Source of the DNA: Nocardia aurea
GTDB taxonomy: Bacteria > Actinomycetota > Actinomycetes > Mycobacteriales > Mycobacteriaceae
Assembly: GCF_003123685.1 (NCBI RefSeq)
Contig: NZ_QCYJ01000175.1
Span: 62,001-126,000 of the forward strand
Direction of reading: 5' to 3'
Length of the DNA: 64,000 bases
Shown: one piece after another, positions 27,009-36,191 of the stretch
Layout: each line of letters starts with the position of its first letter
Position numbering within the stretch: the stretch's first letter is position 1
Made by a program: the position numbers and the translations under genes
The notes under the pieces: generated by a model
Told to the model about the DNA's origin: nothing
The model's database searches: none
The model's input: only the letters and a program-made list of their open reading frames with translations

Positions 27009-27378
27009 ATGTGCTCCTCGTGTGTGTCGAGCGTCGGTTATCGCTGAGATGTCGGACGCGGTGACCGGAAGGCGATCTGTCCCGAGGCGATGCGCGGAAC
27101 AGGAGAAGTGCCTATCGTATTAGATATGGTAAGCACAACGGTAACCTTCCGGAATGTAACTTTATGGTGTTGACGACCTCGCGGCAAGGTGTGCCGCGAG
27201 GTCGTATTCCAACCTAGTCGTACCAGTTCGCGTGTGGGCGAGGGAAACTCCCCGTGCCACTGTCCTGATCTTGTGTCCGCTGTTACAGTTGCCATTACTG
27301 GATGGTTCTCTGTTCGTGGCTTGCCCCCGTGTGGACGCGGCGGTGGACCCGGGCTGATCGCGAAGAAGGAGTGCGCGG
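27009..27378. other. Divergent promoter region between two catabolic operons
   Basis: A 370-base gap between the minus-strand SDR operon (starting 27008) and the plus-strand dehydrogenase operon (starting 27379). It contains an AT-richer section around 27110-27150 and two weak (9 of 12) matches to the recurrent operator at 27125 and 27284. I see no gene in it. Confidence 0.6.
27125..27143. promoter_or_regulatory. Weak candidate copy of the recurrent operator
   Basis: TATGGTAAGCACAACGGTA matches 9 of 12 positions of TACTGT-N7-ACAGTA and lies 117 bases upstream of the mycofactocin-type SDR. A similarly weak match, TACAGTTGCCATTACTGGA, is at 27284-27302, upstream of the plus-strand operon. Confidence 0.3.
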
Positions 27379-28188
27379 ATGTCGCAGGTCGTCGGGTTTG
27401 TCGGGGCCGGGCAGATGGGCGAACCGATGGTGGTCCGGCTGGTGCGGGCCGGTTTCCGGACGGTGGTGTTCGCGCGACGGGAGCCGGTGCGCGAGCGCCT
27501 ACGCGCCGAGGGGGCCGAGGTCGTCGACTCGGCGGCCGAGGCCGCCGCCGTCGCGGATGTGGTCATCGCCTGCCTGTTCTCCGATGCCCAGTTGGTCGAG
27601 GTGCTCGGCGGACCGGAGGGTGTGCTCGCCAAAGCCCGCCCCGACGCCGTGGTGGTCTCGCACACGACCGGCACGGTCTCGACCGTGCAGGATCTGGCGG
27701 CGTTCCGTCCCGACGGCCCGACCCTGCTCGACGGACCGGTCAGCGGATCGGCGGAGGATATCGCCGCGGGAAAGCTGACCGTGCTGCTCGGCGGCCCGGC
27801 CGATCCGGTCGAGGCGGTGCGCCCGGTCCTGGCCTCCTACGCCGAAACCATCATCGGCACCGGCGCGCTCGGCAGCGCGCTCGGCGTGAAGCTGGTGAAC
27901 AACGCGCTGTTCGCGGCGAACGCGCAACTGGTCGCGGTGGCCGCGGAGGTCGGGCGCAAGCTGGGAATCGAGGACGGGCAATTGCTGCGCGCGTTGTCGG
28001 TGGCCAGCGGGCGGAGCTACGCGGCCGACTCCATTCTGCGTACCGGCGGTTTCGCGAAATTCGAACAGCTCGCCGCGCCCTTCCTTCGCAAGGATGTGGC
28101 GGCGTGCGTCGCCGCCACTGCCGATCTCGGCATCGATCTCGGCCGGCTCGCCGCGGTCATCAACGAAGGCCCGTTCGATCTCAGCTGA
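27379..28188 (+). CDS. 3-hydroxyisobutyrate dehydrogenase-like NAD(P) oxidoreductase
   Basis: A 269-residue member of the 6-phosphogluconate/3-hydroxyisobutyrate dehydrogenase superfamily. It has the N-terminal GFVGAGQMG dinucleotide loop at residues 6-14, the substrate loop DGPVSGSAEDI and the C-terminal helical domain with GVKLVNNALFAAN, whose Lys is the family's catalytic residue. It oxidises a beta-hydroxyacid or related alcohol. A GAAGGAG ribosome binding site precedes the ATG. It heads an operon with an ALDH and an acyl-CoA ligase. Confidence 0.88.
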   Translation: MSQVVGFVGAGQMGEPMVVRLVRAGFRTVVFARREPVRERLRAEGAEVVDSAAEAAAVADVVIACLFSDAQLVEVLGGPEGVLAKARPDAVVVSHTTGTVSTVQDLAAFRPDGPTLLDGPVSGSAEDIAAGKLTVLLGGPADPVEAVRPVLASYAETIIGTGALGSALGVKLVNNALFAANAQLVAVAAEVGRKLGIEDGQLLRALSVASGRSYAADSILRTGGFAKFEQLAAPFLRKDVAACVAATADLGIDLGRLAAVINEGPFDLS

Positions 28189-28212
28189 GTTGCACCGGAG
28201 AGATATCACCCC

Positions 28213-29733
28213 ATGGACGCCACAACCGCCGAACAGCCCGTCGAACACGACCGGCCGCGCGAAGAATCCACCGATCCCGCCGAACTGGCCGCCATCCTGG
28301 CATCGCAGCGCGCCGCCTTCCTGAAGGAGGGGCCGCCCTCGGCCGCGGTGCGGCGCAACCGCATCGATCGCCTGCTGGCCATGGTGCTGGACAATATCGA
28401 TGACTACGTCGACGCGATGGGGCGGGATTTCGGCACCCGTTCGCGCACCGGCACGTTGTTCGCCGAGATCACCGGCATGCTCACGGCGTTCGAGCACACC
28501 CGTTCGCACACGGCGAAGTGGATGCGCGCCACGAAGGTCAGCCGGGTGTCGCGACTGTTCGGGGTCCGGGTGGAAGTACAGCCGGCGCCACTGGGGGTCG
28601 TCGGGATCATCGGACCGTGGAATTTCCCGCTGCAACTCGTCGTCGTTCCCGCGGCGTCGGCCTTCGCGGCGGGCAATCGGGTGATGATCAAGATGTCGGA
28701 GATCACCGCGCACACCGCGGAACTCACGCGGACTCTGGCCGCGAGATATTTCGACCCCGACGAACTCGCCGTGGTGACAGGCGGCGCCGATATCGGCGCG
28801 GCGTTCACCCGCCTGCCGTTCGACCACCTGTTCTTCACCGGTTCGACCGGGGTGGGCCGGGCGGTGCAGCGCGCCGCCGCCGAGAACCTGGTGCCGGTCA
28901 CCCTCGAACTCGGTGGGAAGAACCCGGTGGTGGTCGCACCCGACGCCGACATCGCCCACGCGGCGGGCCGGATCGCCCGGGCGCGCATGGTCAACGGCGG
29001 ACAGGTCTGCGTCTGTCCCGACTATGTCTTCGTGCCGGAGGATCGCGTCGACGGTTTCGTCGACGCGCTACGCGAACAGTTGCGCGGGATGTTCCCCACC
29101 ATCGTGTCCAACACCGACTACACCGCCTCGGTGAACCAGGCCAACTACGAGCGCGTGCTCGCTCTCGTCGACGAGGCCAGGGAACTGGGCGCGCGGGTCG
29201 AAACGATCGCGCCCGAGGGGGAGGCGCTGCCCGACGCCGCCGCGCGCAAGATCGCGCCGACGCTGGTGCGCGGTGTGACCGACGATATGCGGATCGCCTC
29301 CGAGGAGATCTTCGGCCCGGTGCTGATCATTCGTCCGTACAAGGCGCTCGACGAGGTCATCGACCACGTGAACGAGCGGCCCGCGCCGCTGGTCGCCTAC
29401 TGGTTCGGACCGGATCGCGCGGATTTCCGCCGGTTCGTCGGCCGCACCCGCAGCGGCGGCATCGCGCGCAACGAGTTCGCCATCCACATGTTCGCCGAGG
29501 AAGCGCCCTTCGGCGGCGTCGGCCATAGCGGCATGGGCGCCTACCACGGCAAAACCGGTTTCGACACCTTCAGCCATCGGCGCACCGTCGCCGGTACCGA
29601 CCTGCCGTTGGCGATCACCGGAATCGCCGCCCCGCCGTTCGGGCGCGGCACCGAGCGAATGATCGATTTCGCGCTGCGTTCCGCGCGCAGGCGCAACCGG
29701 CGTCGGGTGCGGGGGCGACTGCCCGGCGCGTGA
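28213..29733 (+). CDS. NAD(P)-dependent aldehyde dehydrogenase (coniferyl-aldehyde type)
   Basis: A 506-residue aldehyde dehydrogenase. It has the cofactor motif FTGSTGVGRAV, the general base in LELGGKNPVVV and the nucleophilic Cys in GGQVCVCPDYVF, with the usual C-terminal GGVGHSGMGAYHGKTGFDTFSH. The sequence pattern is closest to coniferyl-aldehyde and fatty-aldehyde dehydrogenases. It follows the 3-hydroxyisobutyrate dehydrogenase-like gene by 24 bases and precedes a ligase, suggesting alcohol to aldehyde to acid to CoA ester in one operon. Confidence 0.92.
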   Translation: MDATTAEQPVEHDRPREESTDPAELAAILASQRAAFLKEGPPSAAVRRNRIDRLLAMVLDNIDDYVDAMGRDFGTRSRTGTLFAEITGMLTAFEHTRSHTAKWMRATKVSRVSRLFGVRVEVQPAPLGVVGIIGPWNFPLQLVVVPAASAFAAGNRVMIKMSEITAHTAELTRTLAARYFDPDELAVVTGGADIGAAFTRLPFDHLFFTGSTGVGRAVQRAAAENLVPVTLELGGKNPVVVAPDADIAHAAGRIARARMVNGGQVCVCPDYVFVPEDRVDGFVDALREQLRGMFPTIVSNTDYTASVNQANYERVLALVDEARELGARVETIAPEGEALPDAAARKIAPTLVRGVTDDMRIASEEIFGPVLIIRPYKALDEVIDHVNERPAPLVAYWFGPDRADFRRFVGRTRSGGIARNEFAIHMFAEEAPFGGVGHSGMGAYHGKTGFDTFSHRRTVAGTDLPLAITGIAAPPFGRGTERMIDFALRSARRRNRRRVRGRLPGA

Positions 29734-29820
29734 ATCGAATACGCGCACATCCGACCGCCACGTCCATCACCCTGTAGAACCCAGCCTGCGCCGCGCGCGG
29801 CAGAAGACCGAGGAGTCACG

Positions 29821-31491
29821 TTGTCCCCTTCCGCGACCGGGTCCGAACCATCGCAATTCACGCTCATCGGCGCCGCCGACGCCGCCGCGGCCGCGCTGCC
29901 GGATCGGGATCTCATCGTCCAGGGCGATCGACGCCACACCTACGCCCAGATCGCCGAACGGTCCAAGCGCCTCGCCGCGTACCTGCATTCCCGGGGACTC
30001 GGCGCGCATACCGAACGCGCGACACTCGACAATCACGAGGTCGGCCAGGACCTGCTCGGCATCTACGCCTACAACGGCAACGAATTCGTCGAAAGCCTGC
30101 TCGGCGCGTTCCGGTCGCGGGTCGCGCCGTTCAATGTCAACTATCGCTACGTCAAGAACGAACTCCAGCATCTGCTGGCCGATGCCGGGGCGACCGCGCT
30201 GGTCTATCACGCGACATTCGCGCCCCGGGTCGCCGAGATCCGCGCCGAACTGCCCGAATTGCGGGTACTGATCCAGATCGCGGACGATTCCGGCAACAAA
30301 TTGCTCGACGGCGCGGTCGATTACGAGACGGTGATCGCCGCCACCGAACCGGACCCGATACCCGTACAACCCTCGCCCGACGATCTGTATGTGCTCTACA
30401 CCGGCGGTACGACGGGGATGCCGAAGGGGGTGCTGTGGCGTCAGCACGACATCTACATGGCGGCCTGCGGCGGCGGGAATGTCAGCACCGGGGACACGGT
30501 GGGTTCCTACGAGGAGATAGAAGCGCGCGCCGCCGAGAACCCCGGGGTCAAACTCATGCTGCTGCCGCCGCTGATCCACGGGGCGGCGCAGTGGGCGGTG
30601 ATGACCGCGATGACGACCGGCCAGACCGTCGTGCTGTCGTCGGTGCTCGATCGCGTCGACGGCGAGGAGATCGTGCGCGCCATCGAACGCGAGAAGGTCG
30701 CGATCGCGATCGTCGTCGGTGACGCCATGGCACGTCCCCTGCTCGCCGCGGTCCGCGAGACCGGGGCGGACGTGTCCTCGCTCGCGGCGCTGGCCAACGG
30801 CGGCGCGATCCTGAGTCCGACGGTCAAACAGCAGTGGATCGAGGCGATTCCGGGCCTGGCGGTACTCGACGGCGTCGGGTCGTCGGAGACCGGGACGCAG
30901 CTGCACCACGTGTCGGCGGCGGGTTTCGTCTCGACCGGAACCTTCACGGCGGGCACCGATACCAGGGTGGTCGCCGAGGATCTGGGCACCGTGCTCGACG
31001 CGGGTCACGAAGGACTCGGCTGGCTCGCGAAGCGCCGGTTCACACCGTTGGGCTACAAGGGCGACCCCGTCAAGACCGCGGCGACGTTCCCGGTGATCGA
31101 CGGTGTGCGCTACGTGCTGCCCGGTGACCGCGCGCGTCACCTGGAGAACGGCAATATCGAACTGCTGGGCCGCGACGCCGTCACGATCAATTCCGGCGGC
31201 GAGAAGATCTTCGCCGAGGAGGTCGAAGTGGCGATCTCCTCGCATCCGGCCGTCGCCGACGTCCTCGTCGTCGGTCGCCCGAGCGAACGCTGGGGGCAGG
31301 AGGTCGTCGCGGTCGTGGAACTCGTCGAAGGCCACAGCGCCGACGCCGCCGAATTGATCGGGCACGCCGCCGCTTCCATCGCCCGGTACAAACTGCCCAA
31401 GGCGGTCGTCTTCCGTCCCGCGATCAGCCGCAGCCCCGCGGGCAAGGCCGACTACCGTTGGGCGCGTGAGCAGGCTGTCGCCGCTGACTGA
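29821..31491 (+). CDS. Acyl-CoA ligase, FadD19/FadD17-like
   Basis: A 556-residue ANL-family ligase. The P-loop YTGGTTGMPKGVLWRQHDIY, the SSETG motif, the hinge region (LLGRDAVTINSGGEKIF) and the C-terminal catalytic Lys in SPAGKADYRW are all present. The GVLWRQ pattern is typical of mycobacterial FadD17/FadD19, which activate branched or steroid side chains. The TTG start is supported by GAGGAG five bases upstream. A strong terminator follows the stop codon. Confidence 0.9.
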   Translation: MSPSATGSEPSQFTLIGAADAAAAALPDRDLIVQGDRRHTYAQIAERSKRLAAYLHSRGLGAHTERATLDNHEVGQDLLGIYAYNGNEFVESLLGAFRSRVAPFNVNYRYVKNELQHLLADAGATALVYHATFAPRVAEIRAELPELRVLIQIADDSGNKLLDGAVDYETVIAATEPDPIPVQPSPDDLYVLYTGGTTGMPKGVLWRQHDIYMAACGGGNVSTGDTVGSYEEIEARAAENPGVKLMLLPPLIHGAAQWAVMTAMTTGQTVVLSSVLDRVDGEEIVRAIEREKVAIAIVVGDAMARPLLAAVRETGADVSSLAALANGGAILSPTVKQQWIEAIPGLAVLDGVGSSETGTQLHHVSAAGFVSTGTFTAGTDTRVVAEDLGTVLDAGHEGLGWLAKRRFTPLGYKGDPVKTAATFPVIDGVRYVLPGDRARHLENGNIELLGRDAVTINSGGEKIFAEEVEVAISSHPAVADVLVVGRPSERWGQEVVAVVELVEGHSADAAELIGHAAASIARYKLPKAVVFRPAISRSPAGKADYRWAREQAVAAD

Positions 31492-31506
31492 TCGTCGCGT
31501 CTGCGA

Positions 31507-31542
31507 AAAGAGGCCCTACCGGCGTACCGGTAGGGCCTCTTT
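31507..31542. terminator. Bidirectional rho-independent-type terminator
   Basis: A perfect 16-base-pair inverted repeat (arm AAAGAGGCCCTACCGG) around a CGTA loop, ending in a run of T on both strands. It lies between the convergent ligase (ends 31491) and acyl-CoA dehydrogenase (ends 31554) and would stop both transcripts. Confidence 0.92.
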
Positions 31543-31553
31543 GTTCGTCCCGC

Positions 31554-32744
31554 TCACCTCGACCGCGACGAACCCCTGGCCTTGCGTACCAGACCACCGC
31601 CGATGATCAGCCGCTGGATCTCGCTGGTGCCCTCGTACAGGCGCAGCAGTCGCACGTCACGGTAGATCCGCTCCACCGCGACGTCGCGCATGTAGCCGGT
31701 GCCGCCGTGCACCTGCACCGCGAGATCGGCGACATCGCCCGCCATCTCGGTGCAGAACAGTTTCGCGACCGAGGGCGCGACGCGCTTGTCTTGCCCGGAC
31801 ACCCATTTCGCCGCCGCGTCGCGGACCAGCGCACGGCCCGCCATGACCCCGGTCTGCATATCGGCCAGCATCGCCTGCACCAGCTGGAATTCCCCGATCG
31901 GCGTGCCGCCCTGGGTGGCGGACGCGGCGTAGGCCACCGATTCGTCGAGGGCGCGCTGCGCGGTGCCGACCGCCAGCGCGGCGATATGCACCCGGCCGCG
32001 GGCCAGCGAGGTCATCGCCGCGCGGTAGCCGATGTCCTCGGCGCCGCCGACCAGCGCGTCGCCGCCGACGCGCACGTCCTGGAACCGCACCTGCGCGGTC
32101 CACGCGCCTTCCTGGCCCATCTTCCGATCCTTGGGGCCGACCTCGATGCCCGGTGTGTCGGCCGGAACCAGGAAAACCGCTATGCCCGCGCCGTTCTCGT
32201 CGGCGGGGCGGGTGCGCGCGAAGGTGACGAACAGGTCGGCCACCGGCGCGTTGGTGATGAAACGCTTCTCGCCGTTGATGATCCAGTCCTCGCCCGACCG
32301 GGTCGCGGTGCTGCGCAACGAACCCGGATCGGAACCGGCGCCCTCCTCGGTCAGCGCGAAGGAGGCGACCACGGACCCGGAGGCGATGTGCTCGAGCCAT
32401 CGCGATTTCTGTTCCTCGGTGCCGAAGCCGACCAGCACCTGCCCGGCGATGCCGTTGTTGGTGCCGAACATCGAGCGCAGGGCGAGGGTCGTGTAGCCGA
32501 ATTCCATCGCGAGTTCGACGTCCTGGGCGAGATCCAGTCCGAGCCCGCCCCACTCCTGGGGGATGGCGTAGCCGAACAGGCCCATCGCCTTGGCCTGTGC
32601 CACGATCTCGTCCGGCATCCGGTCCTGCTCGGCGATCTCGCGCTCCCGCTCGACGACGGTTCGGACGAATGTCCTGGTCTGGGCGAGGATCTCGCGGAAA
32701 TCCTCGGCGGTTACCGCGTCGCCGACGGCGGACGGACTCGTCAT
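31554..32744 (-). CDS. Acyl-CoA dehydrogenase
   Basis: A 396-residue acyl-CoA dehydrogenase with FALTEEGAGSDPGS and FITNAPVADL in the beta domain, VQVHGGTGYMRDVAVERIYRDVR near the C-terminus and the LYEGTSEIQRLIIGGGL ending. The ATG at 32744 follows GGAGG by seven bases; the ATG just before it runs into a stop. It shares a divergent promoter with the DoxX gene, with a partial copy of the recurrent operator between them. Confidence 0.92.
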   Translation of the reverse strand: MTSPSAVGDAVTAEDFREILAQTRTFVRTVVEREREIAEQDRMPDEIVAQAKAMGLFGYAIPQEWGGLGLDLAQDVELAMEFGYTTLALRSMFGTNNGIAGQVLVGFGTEEQKSRWLEHIASGSVVASFALTEEGAGSDPGSLRSTATRSGEDWIINGEKRFITNAPVADLFVTFARTRPADENGAGIAVFLVPADTPGIEVGPKDRKMGQEGAWTAQVRFQDVRVGGDALVGGAEDIGYRAAMTSLARGRVHIAALAVGTAQRALDESVAYAASATQGGTPIGEFQLVQAMLADMQTGVMAGRALVRDAAAKWVSGQDKRVAPSVAKLFCTEMAGDVADLAVQVHGGTGYMRDVAVERIYRDVRLLRLYEGTSEIQRLIIGGGLVRKARGSSRSR

Positions 32745-32824
32745 GGCATGGCCTCCTCGTATCTGCGGGCGCTCGGTCGGGCTCCGGTGCGTTCCCTTGA
32801 CCACAGCCTCGGGTTGTATAACAT

Positions 32825-32843
32825 TACTGTAATGCTAGCGGTA
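32825..32843. promoter_or_regulatory. Recurrent 19-bp operator, partial copy in a divergent promoter
   Basis: TACTGTAATGCTAGCGGTA has a perfect left half and a 4-of-6 right half. The left half also sits in a separate odd palindrome, CATTAC-T-GTAATG. It lies about 80 bases from the acyl-CoA dehydrogenase start and about 70 from the DoxX start. Confidence 0.55.
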
Positions 32844-32914
32844 TGGATTACGGGAGTGGCTTGCCGCTCCGTTCGGTCGACCGGATCCTCCCATTCGGAT
32901 CGGAGGTCGCGACG

Positions 32915-33424
32915 ATGAACGCCGTCGACATCGGTCTGCTGATCCTGCGCGCACTGCTGGGGCTCACCCTGGCCGCGCACGGATACGCCAAATTCTTCTC
33001 CGGCGGACGGATCGCGGGCACGGCGTCGTGGTTCGACAGTATCGGGATGACACCGGGTCTGTTGCACGCGCGGCTCGCGGCGAGCAGCGAAGTCGGCTTC
33101 GGCCTCGCGCTCGCGGCCGGCCTGCTCACACCGCTGGCCGCCGCCGGATTCGTCGCGCTGATGCTGGTCGCGGGGTGGACCGTGCACCGGGCCAACGGAT
33201 TCTTCATCGTGCGCGACGGCTGGGAGTACAACCTGGTGCTCGCGGTCGCGGCGGTGGTGGTGGCCACGCTCGGCCCCGGTGCGATCAGCGTCGACGATCT
33301 GCTCCTCGGTTCGGACCGGATCGACGGCGCGCTGGGCTTCGGCGTCGCGCTCGGTCTCGGCCTGGCGGGCGGGATCGGGCAACTCGCACTCTTCTACCGG
33401 CCCGCGCCCGCGAACGAAGCGTGA
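32915..33424 (+). CDS. DoxX family membrane protein
   Basis: A 169-residue protein with four predicted membrane helices and the DoxX-type start LILRALLGLTLAAHGYAKFFSGGRIAGTASWFDSIG. The family is linked to redox homeostasis and to small-molecule oxidases, but this member's function is unknown. The ATG at 32915 is supported by GGAGG eight bases upstream. It is followed six bases later by an acyl-CoA ligase. Confidence 0.85.
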   Translation: MNAVDIGLLILRALLGLTLAAHGYAKFFSGGRIAGTASWFDSIGMTPGLLHARLAASSEVGFGLALAAGLLTPLAAAGFVALMLVAGWTVHRANGFFIVRDGWEYNLVLAVAAVVVATLGPGAISVDDLLLGSDRIDGALGFGVALGLGLAGGIGQLALFYRPAPANEA

Positions 33425-33430
33425 AGCAGC

Positions 33431-34930
33431 ATGGACGACCCCACGACACAGAACAACGACGCGGCAACGGGATTCGCGGACCGACTCGCGGCGCGACTGC
33501 ACGCCTACGGTGACCGGCCATGTATCGAATTCGAGCGGCGCTGGTATTCCGGTGACGACATCACCGCCTACATCCGCGACACGGCGCGCGCGCTCGACCT
33601 GGCCGGGGTGTCGACCACCGAGCGGGTCGGGGTCGTCGTGCGCAACCGGCTGCCGCACGCGGCGGTCGTGCTCGGCTTCATCACCGAGAGCCGTCCGGTC
33701 GCGATGATCAACAGCTATCAGTCCGATCGGGCCATCGCCCGCGACGTCGAACAATTGCGGCTGAGCGCGGTGATCGCCGACCGGCGGGACTGGACCCCGG
33801 CCGTGGTGGCCGCGTGCGAGCGGGCGGGCAGCGTCGGGGTGGCGCTGTCGCTGGACCCGCCCCGCGTCGAGACCGTCGTCGCCGGTGATCGCGCACGCGC
33901 GCCGGAACCGGCCGTACCCGGCCTGCATATCCTGACCAGCGGAACCACCGGCCCGCCCAAACGTCTGCCGATCCCGCTGCCCGCGCTCGCGCACACCGTG
34001 CGCAGCATGACCGGCGGCGCGACCGAGGCGCCGCCCGACGATCCGCCCGAACTGGTCTTCTGGCCCTTCGGCAGTATCGGCATCTGCCAGCTGCTCGCCG
34101 CCCCCTTCCTCGGCAAACGCATGGTCCTGCTGGAGAAGTTCAGCGTCGAGGAATGGGTGCGGGCGGTCAAGACCTACCGGATCGCCCGCACCGGCGTGCA
34201 GCCGACGATCGTGCGCATGCTGCTGGAAGCCGATGTGGCGCGCGAGGATCTGGCCTCGCTGACCTCCCTGCCCGGCGGCTCGGGCCCGCTGGAACCGGAA
34301 CTGCGCGAGGAATTCGAGCGGCGCTACGGCATTCCCCTGCTGTGGGCCTACGGCGCGACCGAATTCGCGGGTTCGGTCTGCGCGTGGACACCCGATCTGC
34401 ACGAGCGCTTCGGCGCGACGAAACCCGGAAGCGTCGGCATGCCGCTACCCGGTGTCGAGATCAGGATCATCGATCCCGAGACCGGTTCCGAGGTGGACAC
34501 CGGTACACGCGGACTCCTGGAGGGCAGGGTCGCGGTACTCGGCCCCGACTGGATCCGCACCACCGATCTCGCCTCGGTCGACGCCGACGGCTTCGTCTCG
34601 ATCCACGGCAGGGCGGACGGCGCGATCAACCGCGGCGGATTCAAGATCCTGCCCGAAACCGTGCGCGCGGTGCTGCTCACCCACCCCGCCGTCCGCGACG
34701 CCTGCGTGGTCGGCGTACCCGACCGCAGACTCGGCCAGGTGCCGTTCGCCGCGATCGAACCACGCCGCGGCGAGCCGATCCCGTCGGAGACGGAACTGCG
34801 AGCGCTGGTCCGTGATTCACTGCCGAGCCACCACGTCCCGGTCGCCGTCGTCATCGTCGATCGGCTCCCACGCAACGCGGCGTTGAAGGCGAAGGTGGAC
34901 GAGGTGGCGGCGCTCTACGTCGGAGAGTGA
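33431..34930 (+). CDS. AMP-dependent acyl-CoA ligase
   Basis: A 499-residue ANL-family protein with P-loop LTSGTTGPPKRLPI, the adenylate motif AYGATEFAG, the aspartate in WIRTTDLASVD, the hinge GRADGAINRGGFKI and a C-terminal Lys in LPRNAALKAKVDE. It resembles the ligase at 39516-41000, which shares the TSGTTGPPKR and WIRTTD patterns, so the two may be paralogues. The upstream ribosome binding site is weak; translation may be coupled to the DoxX gene. Confidence 0.88.
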   Translation: MDDPTTQNNDAATGFADRLAARLHAYGDRPCIEFERRWYSGDDITAYIRDTARALDLAGVSTTERVGVVVRNRLPHAAVVLGFITESRPVAMINSYQSDRAIARDVEQLRLSAVIADRRDWTPAVVAACERAGSVGVALSLDPPRVETVVAGDRARAPEPAVPGLHILTSGTTGPPKRLPIPLPALAHTVRSMTGGATEAPPDDPPELVFWPFGSIGICQLLAAPFLGKRMVLLEKFSVEEWVRAVKTYRIARTGVQPTIVRMLLEADVAREDLASLTSLPGGSGPLEPELREEFERRYGIPLLWAYGATEFAGSVCAWTPDLHERFGATKPGSVGMPLPGVEIRIIDPETGSEVDTGTRGLLEGRVAVLGPDWIRTTDLASVDADGFVSIHGRADGAINRGGFKILPETVRAVLLTHPAVRDACVVGVPDRRLGQVPFAAIEPRRGEPIPSETELRALVRDSLPSHHVPVAVVIVDRLPRNAALKAKVDEVAALYVGE

Positions 34931-34992
34931 GGACGGTCGCCGGAAACTCACGCCGTGTGGATTCGCCAGGTGCCGATTCACGCCGCGACGAT

Positions 34993-35337
34993 TCAGTCGG
35001 TGTCCACCCGGTAATCCCGCACGTAGTCCGTGTCGACTCCGATCGCGCCGACCGCCGTCGCGCCACCCGGGCTGCCGAGTGGAATCGTCCGGCCCGGCAG
35101 CGGTGCGCTGAAGAACCGGGCGTTCTCCGTGACGAACCGCTCCTGCCCGTAGGGGAGGTCGTCTTCGTAGTAGATCGCCTCGACCGGGCAGGCGGGCTCG
35201 CAGGCGCCGCAGTCGGTGCATTCGTCGGGCTGGATATACGCCATCCGATCACCGACGAAGATGCAGTCGACCGGGCACTCCTCGACGCAGGCCCGATCCG
35301 GGATGTCGACGCAGGCGGCGCCGATCACGAACGTCAC
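34993..35337 (-). CDS. fdxA: FdxA-type seven-iron ferredoxin
   Basis: A 114-residue ferredoxin close in pattern to mycobacterial FdxA. Cysteines at 9, 17, 21, 25, 40, 43, 46 and 50 fit a [3Fe-4S]/[4Fe-4S] pair (CVEECPVDC and CTDCGACEPACP), and the C-terminal LPGRTIPLGSPGGA-VGAIGVDT extension is characteristic. The GTG start follows GGAGG. It could pass electrons to the P450 or Rieske enzymes of the region, but FdxA proteins also have general redox roles, and no ferredoxin reductase is in the window. Confidence 0.92.
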   Translation of the reverse strand: MTFVIGAACVDIPDRACVEECPVDCIFVGDRMAYIQPDECTDCGACEPACPVEAIYYEDDLPYGQERFVTENARFFSAPLPGRTIPLGSPGGATAVGAIGVDTDYVRDYRVDTD

Positions 35338-35356
35338 GATGTTCTCCTCCGCTGTT

Positions 35357-35408
35357 CGGCCGCGGTTGTCGGCGTTCGCCTACGGCCGCGGTTGTCGGCG
35401 TTCGCCTT
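35357..35408. repeat. Tandem duplication of a 26-base unit at the 3' end of a TetR gene
   Basis: Two adjacent 26-base copies, 35357-35382 and 35383-35408, beginning CGGCCGCGGTTGTCGG, identical except for the last base. The right copy encodes the C-terminal residues of the TetR protein and the left copy carries its stop codon at the junction. It looks like a recent slippage or recombination product. Confidence 0.85.
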
Positions 35409-35976
35409 CGACCGCGCGGAGGAAGGATTCGATCAGTTCGATCGCCTCGTCGTGGACGGTGTCGACAGCGAAGGCTTCTTCCATCCGGAGGAAGCGCGAA
35501 ATGCTGGACATCAGCAGGACCAGTGCGCCTGGGGTGTAGGTTTCGGCGGGTTTGCCGTAGTCGGCGAGGATTTTGGTGACGGCGTCGAGTTGGAGGGTTC
35601 GGAAGCGTCGCGAGGAGTCGGCGATCTCGGTGCGGATGGCTTTGCGGTGGTTGGCCAAGGCGACGAATTCCATGGTCAGCGCGGTGTGGGATTGGTCGTG
35701 GATGGCTTCCCACAGTGACCACAGTGGTTGGGGTGAGGCCAGCGCTTCGAGTTGGCGGTGGTAGCTGCGTTCGGCTCCGCGACGGAAGAGTTCGACGAAC
35801 AAATTGTCCATATTGCCGAAGTAGTAGTGGTAGAGGGCGGAATTCGTCTCCGCCCGTGCCGCGAGGCGTCGGGTGCTGACCGCGGCGTAGCCCTCTTCTC
35901 GCATGATCTGCTCGGCGGCATCGAGGAGCGCGGTACGCGTCGGTGAGTCCTCATCGGAGCCACGGGCGGGCTTCAT
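35380..35976 (-). CDS. TetR-family transcriptional regulator
   Basis: A 198-residue TetR regulator. The helix-turn-helix AAVSTRRLAARAETNSALYHYYFGNMDNLF occupies residues 31-60 or so, and the C-terminal domain is helical. The ATG at 35976 gives MKPARGSDEDS. The gene follows a thioesterase after a hairpin and precedes the ferredoxin by 42 bases, so the ferredoxin could be co-transcribed with it. It is a second candidate for the regulator of the recurrent operator, though no good copy lies in its own upstream region. Confidence 0.87.
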   Translation of the reverse strand: MKPARGSDEDSPTRTALLDAAEQIMREEGYAAVSTRRLAARAETNSALYHYYFGNMDNLFVELFRRGAERSYHRQLEALASPQPLWSLWEAIHDQSHTALTMEFVALANHRKAIRTEIADSSRRFRTLQLDAVTKILADYGKPAETYTPGALVLLMSSISRFLRMEEAFAVDTVHDEAIELIESFLRAVEGERRQPRP

Positions 35977-36160
35977 CGTGTGGCCTCCCGGATATGTGAG
36001 GCGCGAAGCCTGCGGTGTCGGTTGCGGCCCGGTTGCGCATGCGGCGGGTGAGCGAGTTTCGGGCGGATCCAGTCTATGGCCGCTCGGGGACCGGCTGTCG
36101 GGCGGGCGAGCGGGAGGTCGCGCGAAGTGCCCCACAGGAGTGAACCGGGTCACGTATCTC

Positions 36161-36189
36161 GGTTGATCACTCGAGTGGAGTGATCAACC
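36161..36189 (-). terminator. Hairpin immediately after the thioesterase gene
   Basis: A perfect 12-base inverted repeat (GGTTGATCACTC and its complement) around a 5-base loop, two bases after the stop codon of the gene at 36192-36614. It could terminate the ligase/thioesterase operon. It is also about 185 bases upstream of the TetR start and could be an operator, but there is no T-tract. Confidence 0.55.
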
Positions 36190-36191
36190 GA

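Noticed and set aside
32741..34402. A 553-residue open frame on the minus strand
   Set aside because: It covers the operator, the DoxX gene and half of a ligase in antisense, with shadow-like composition.
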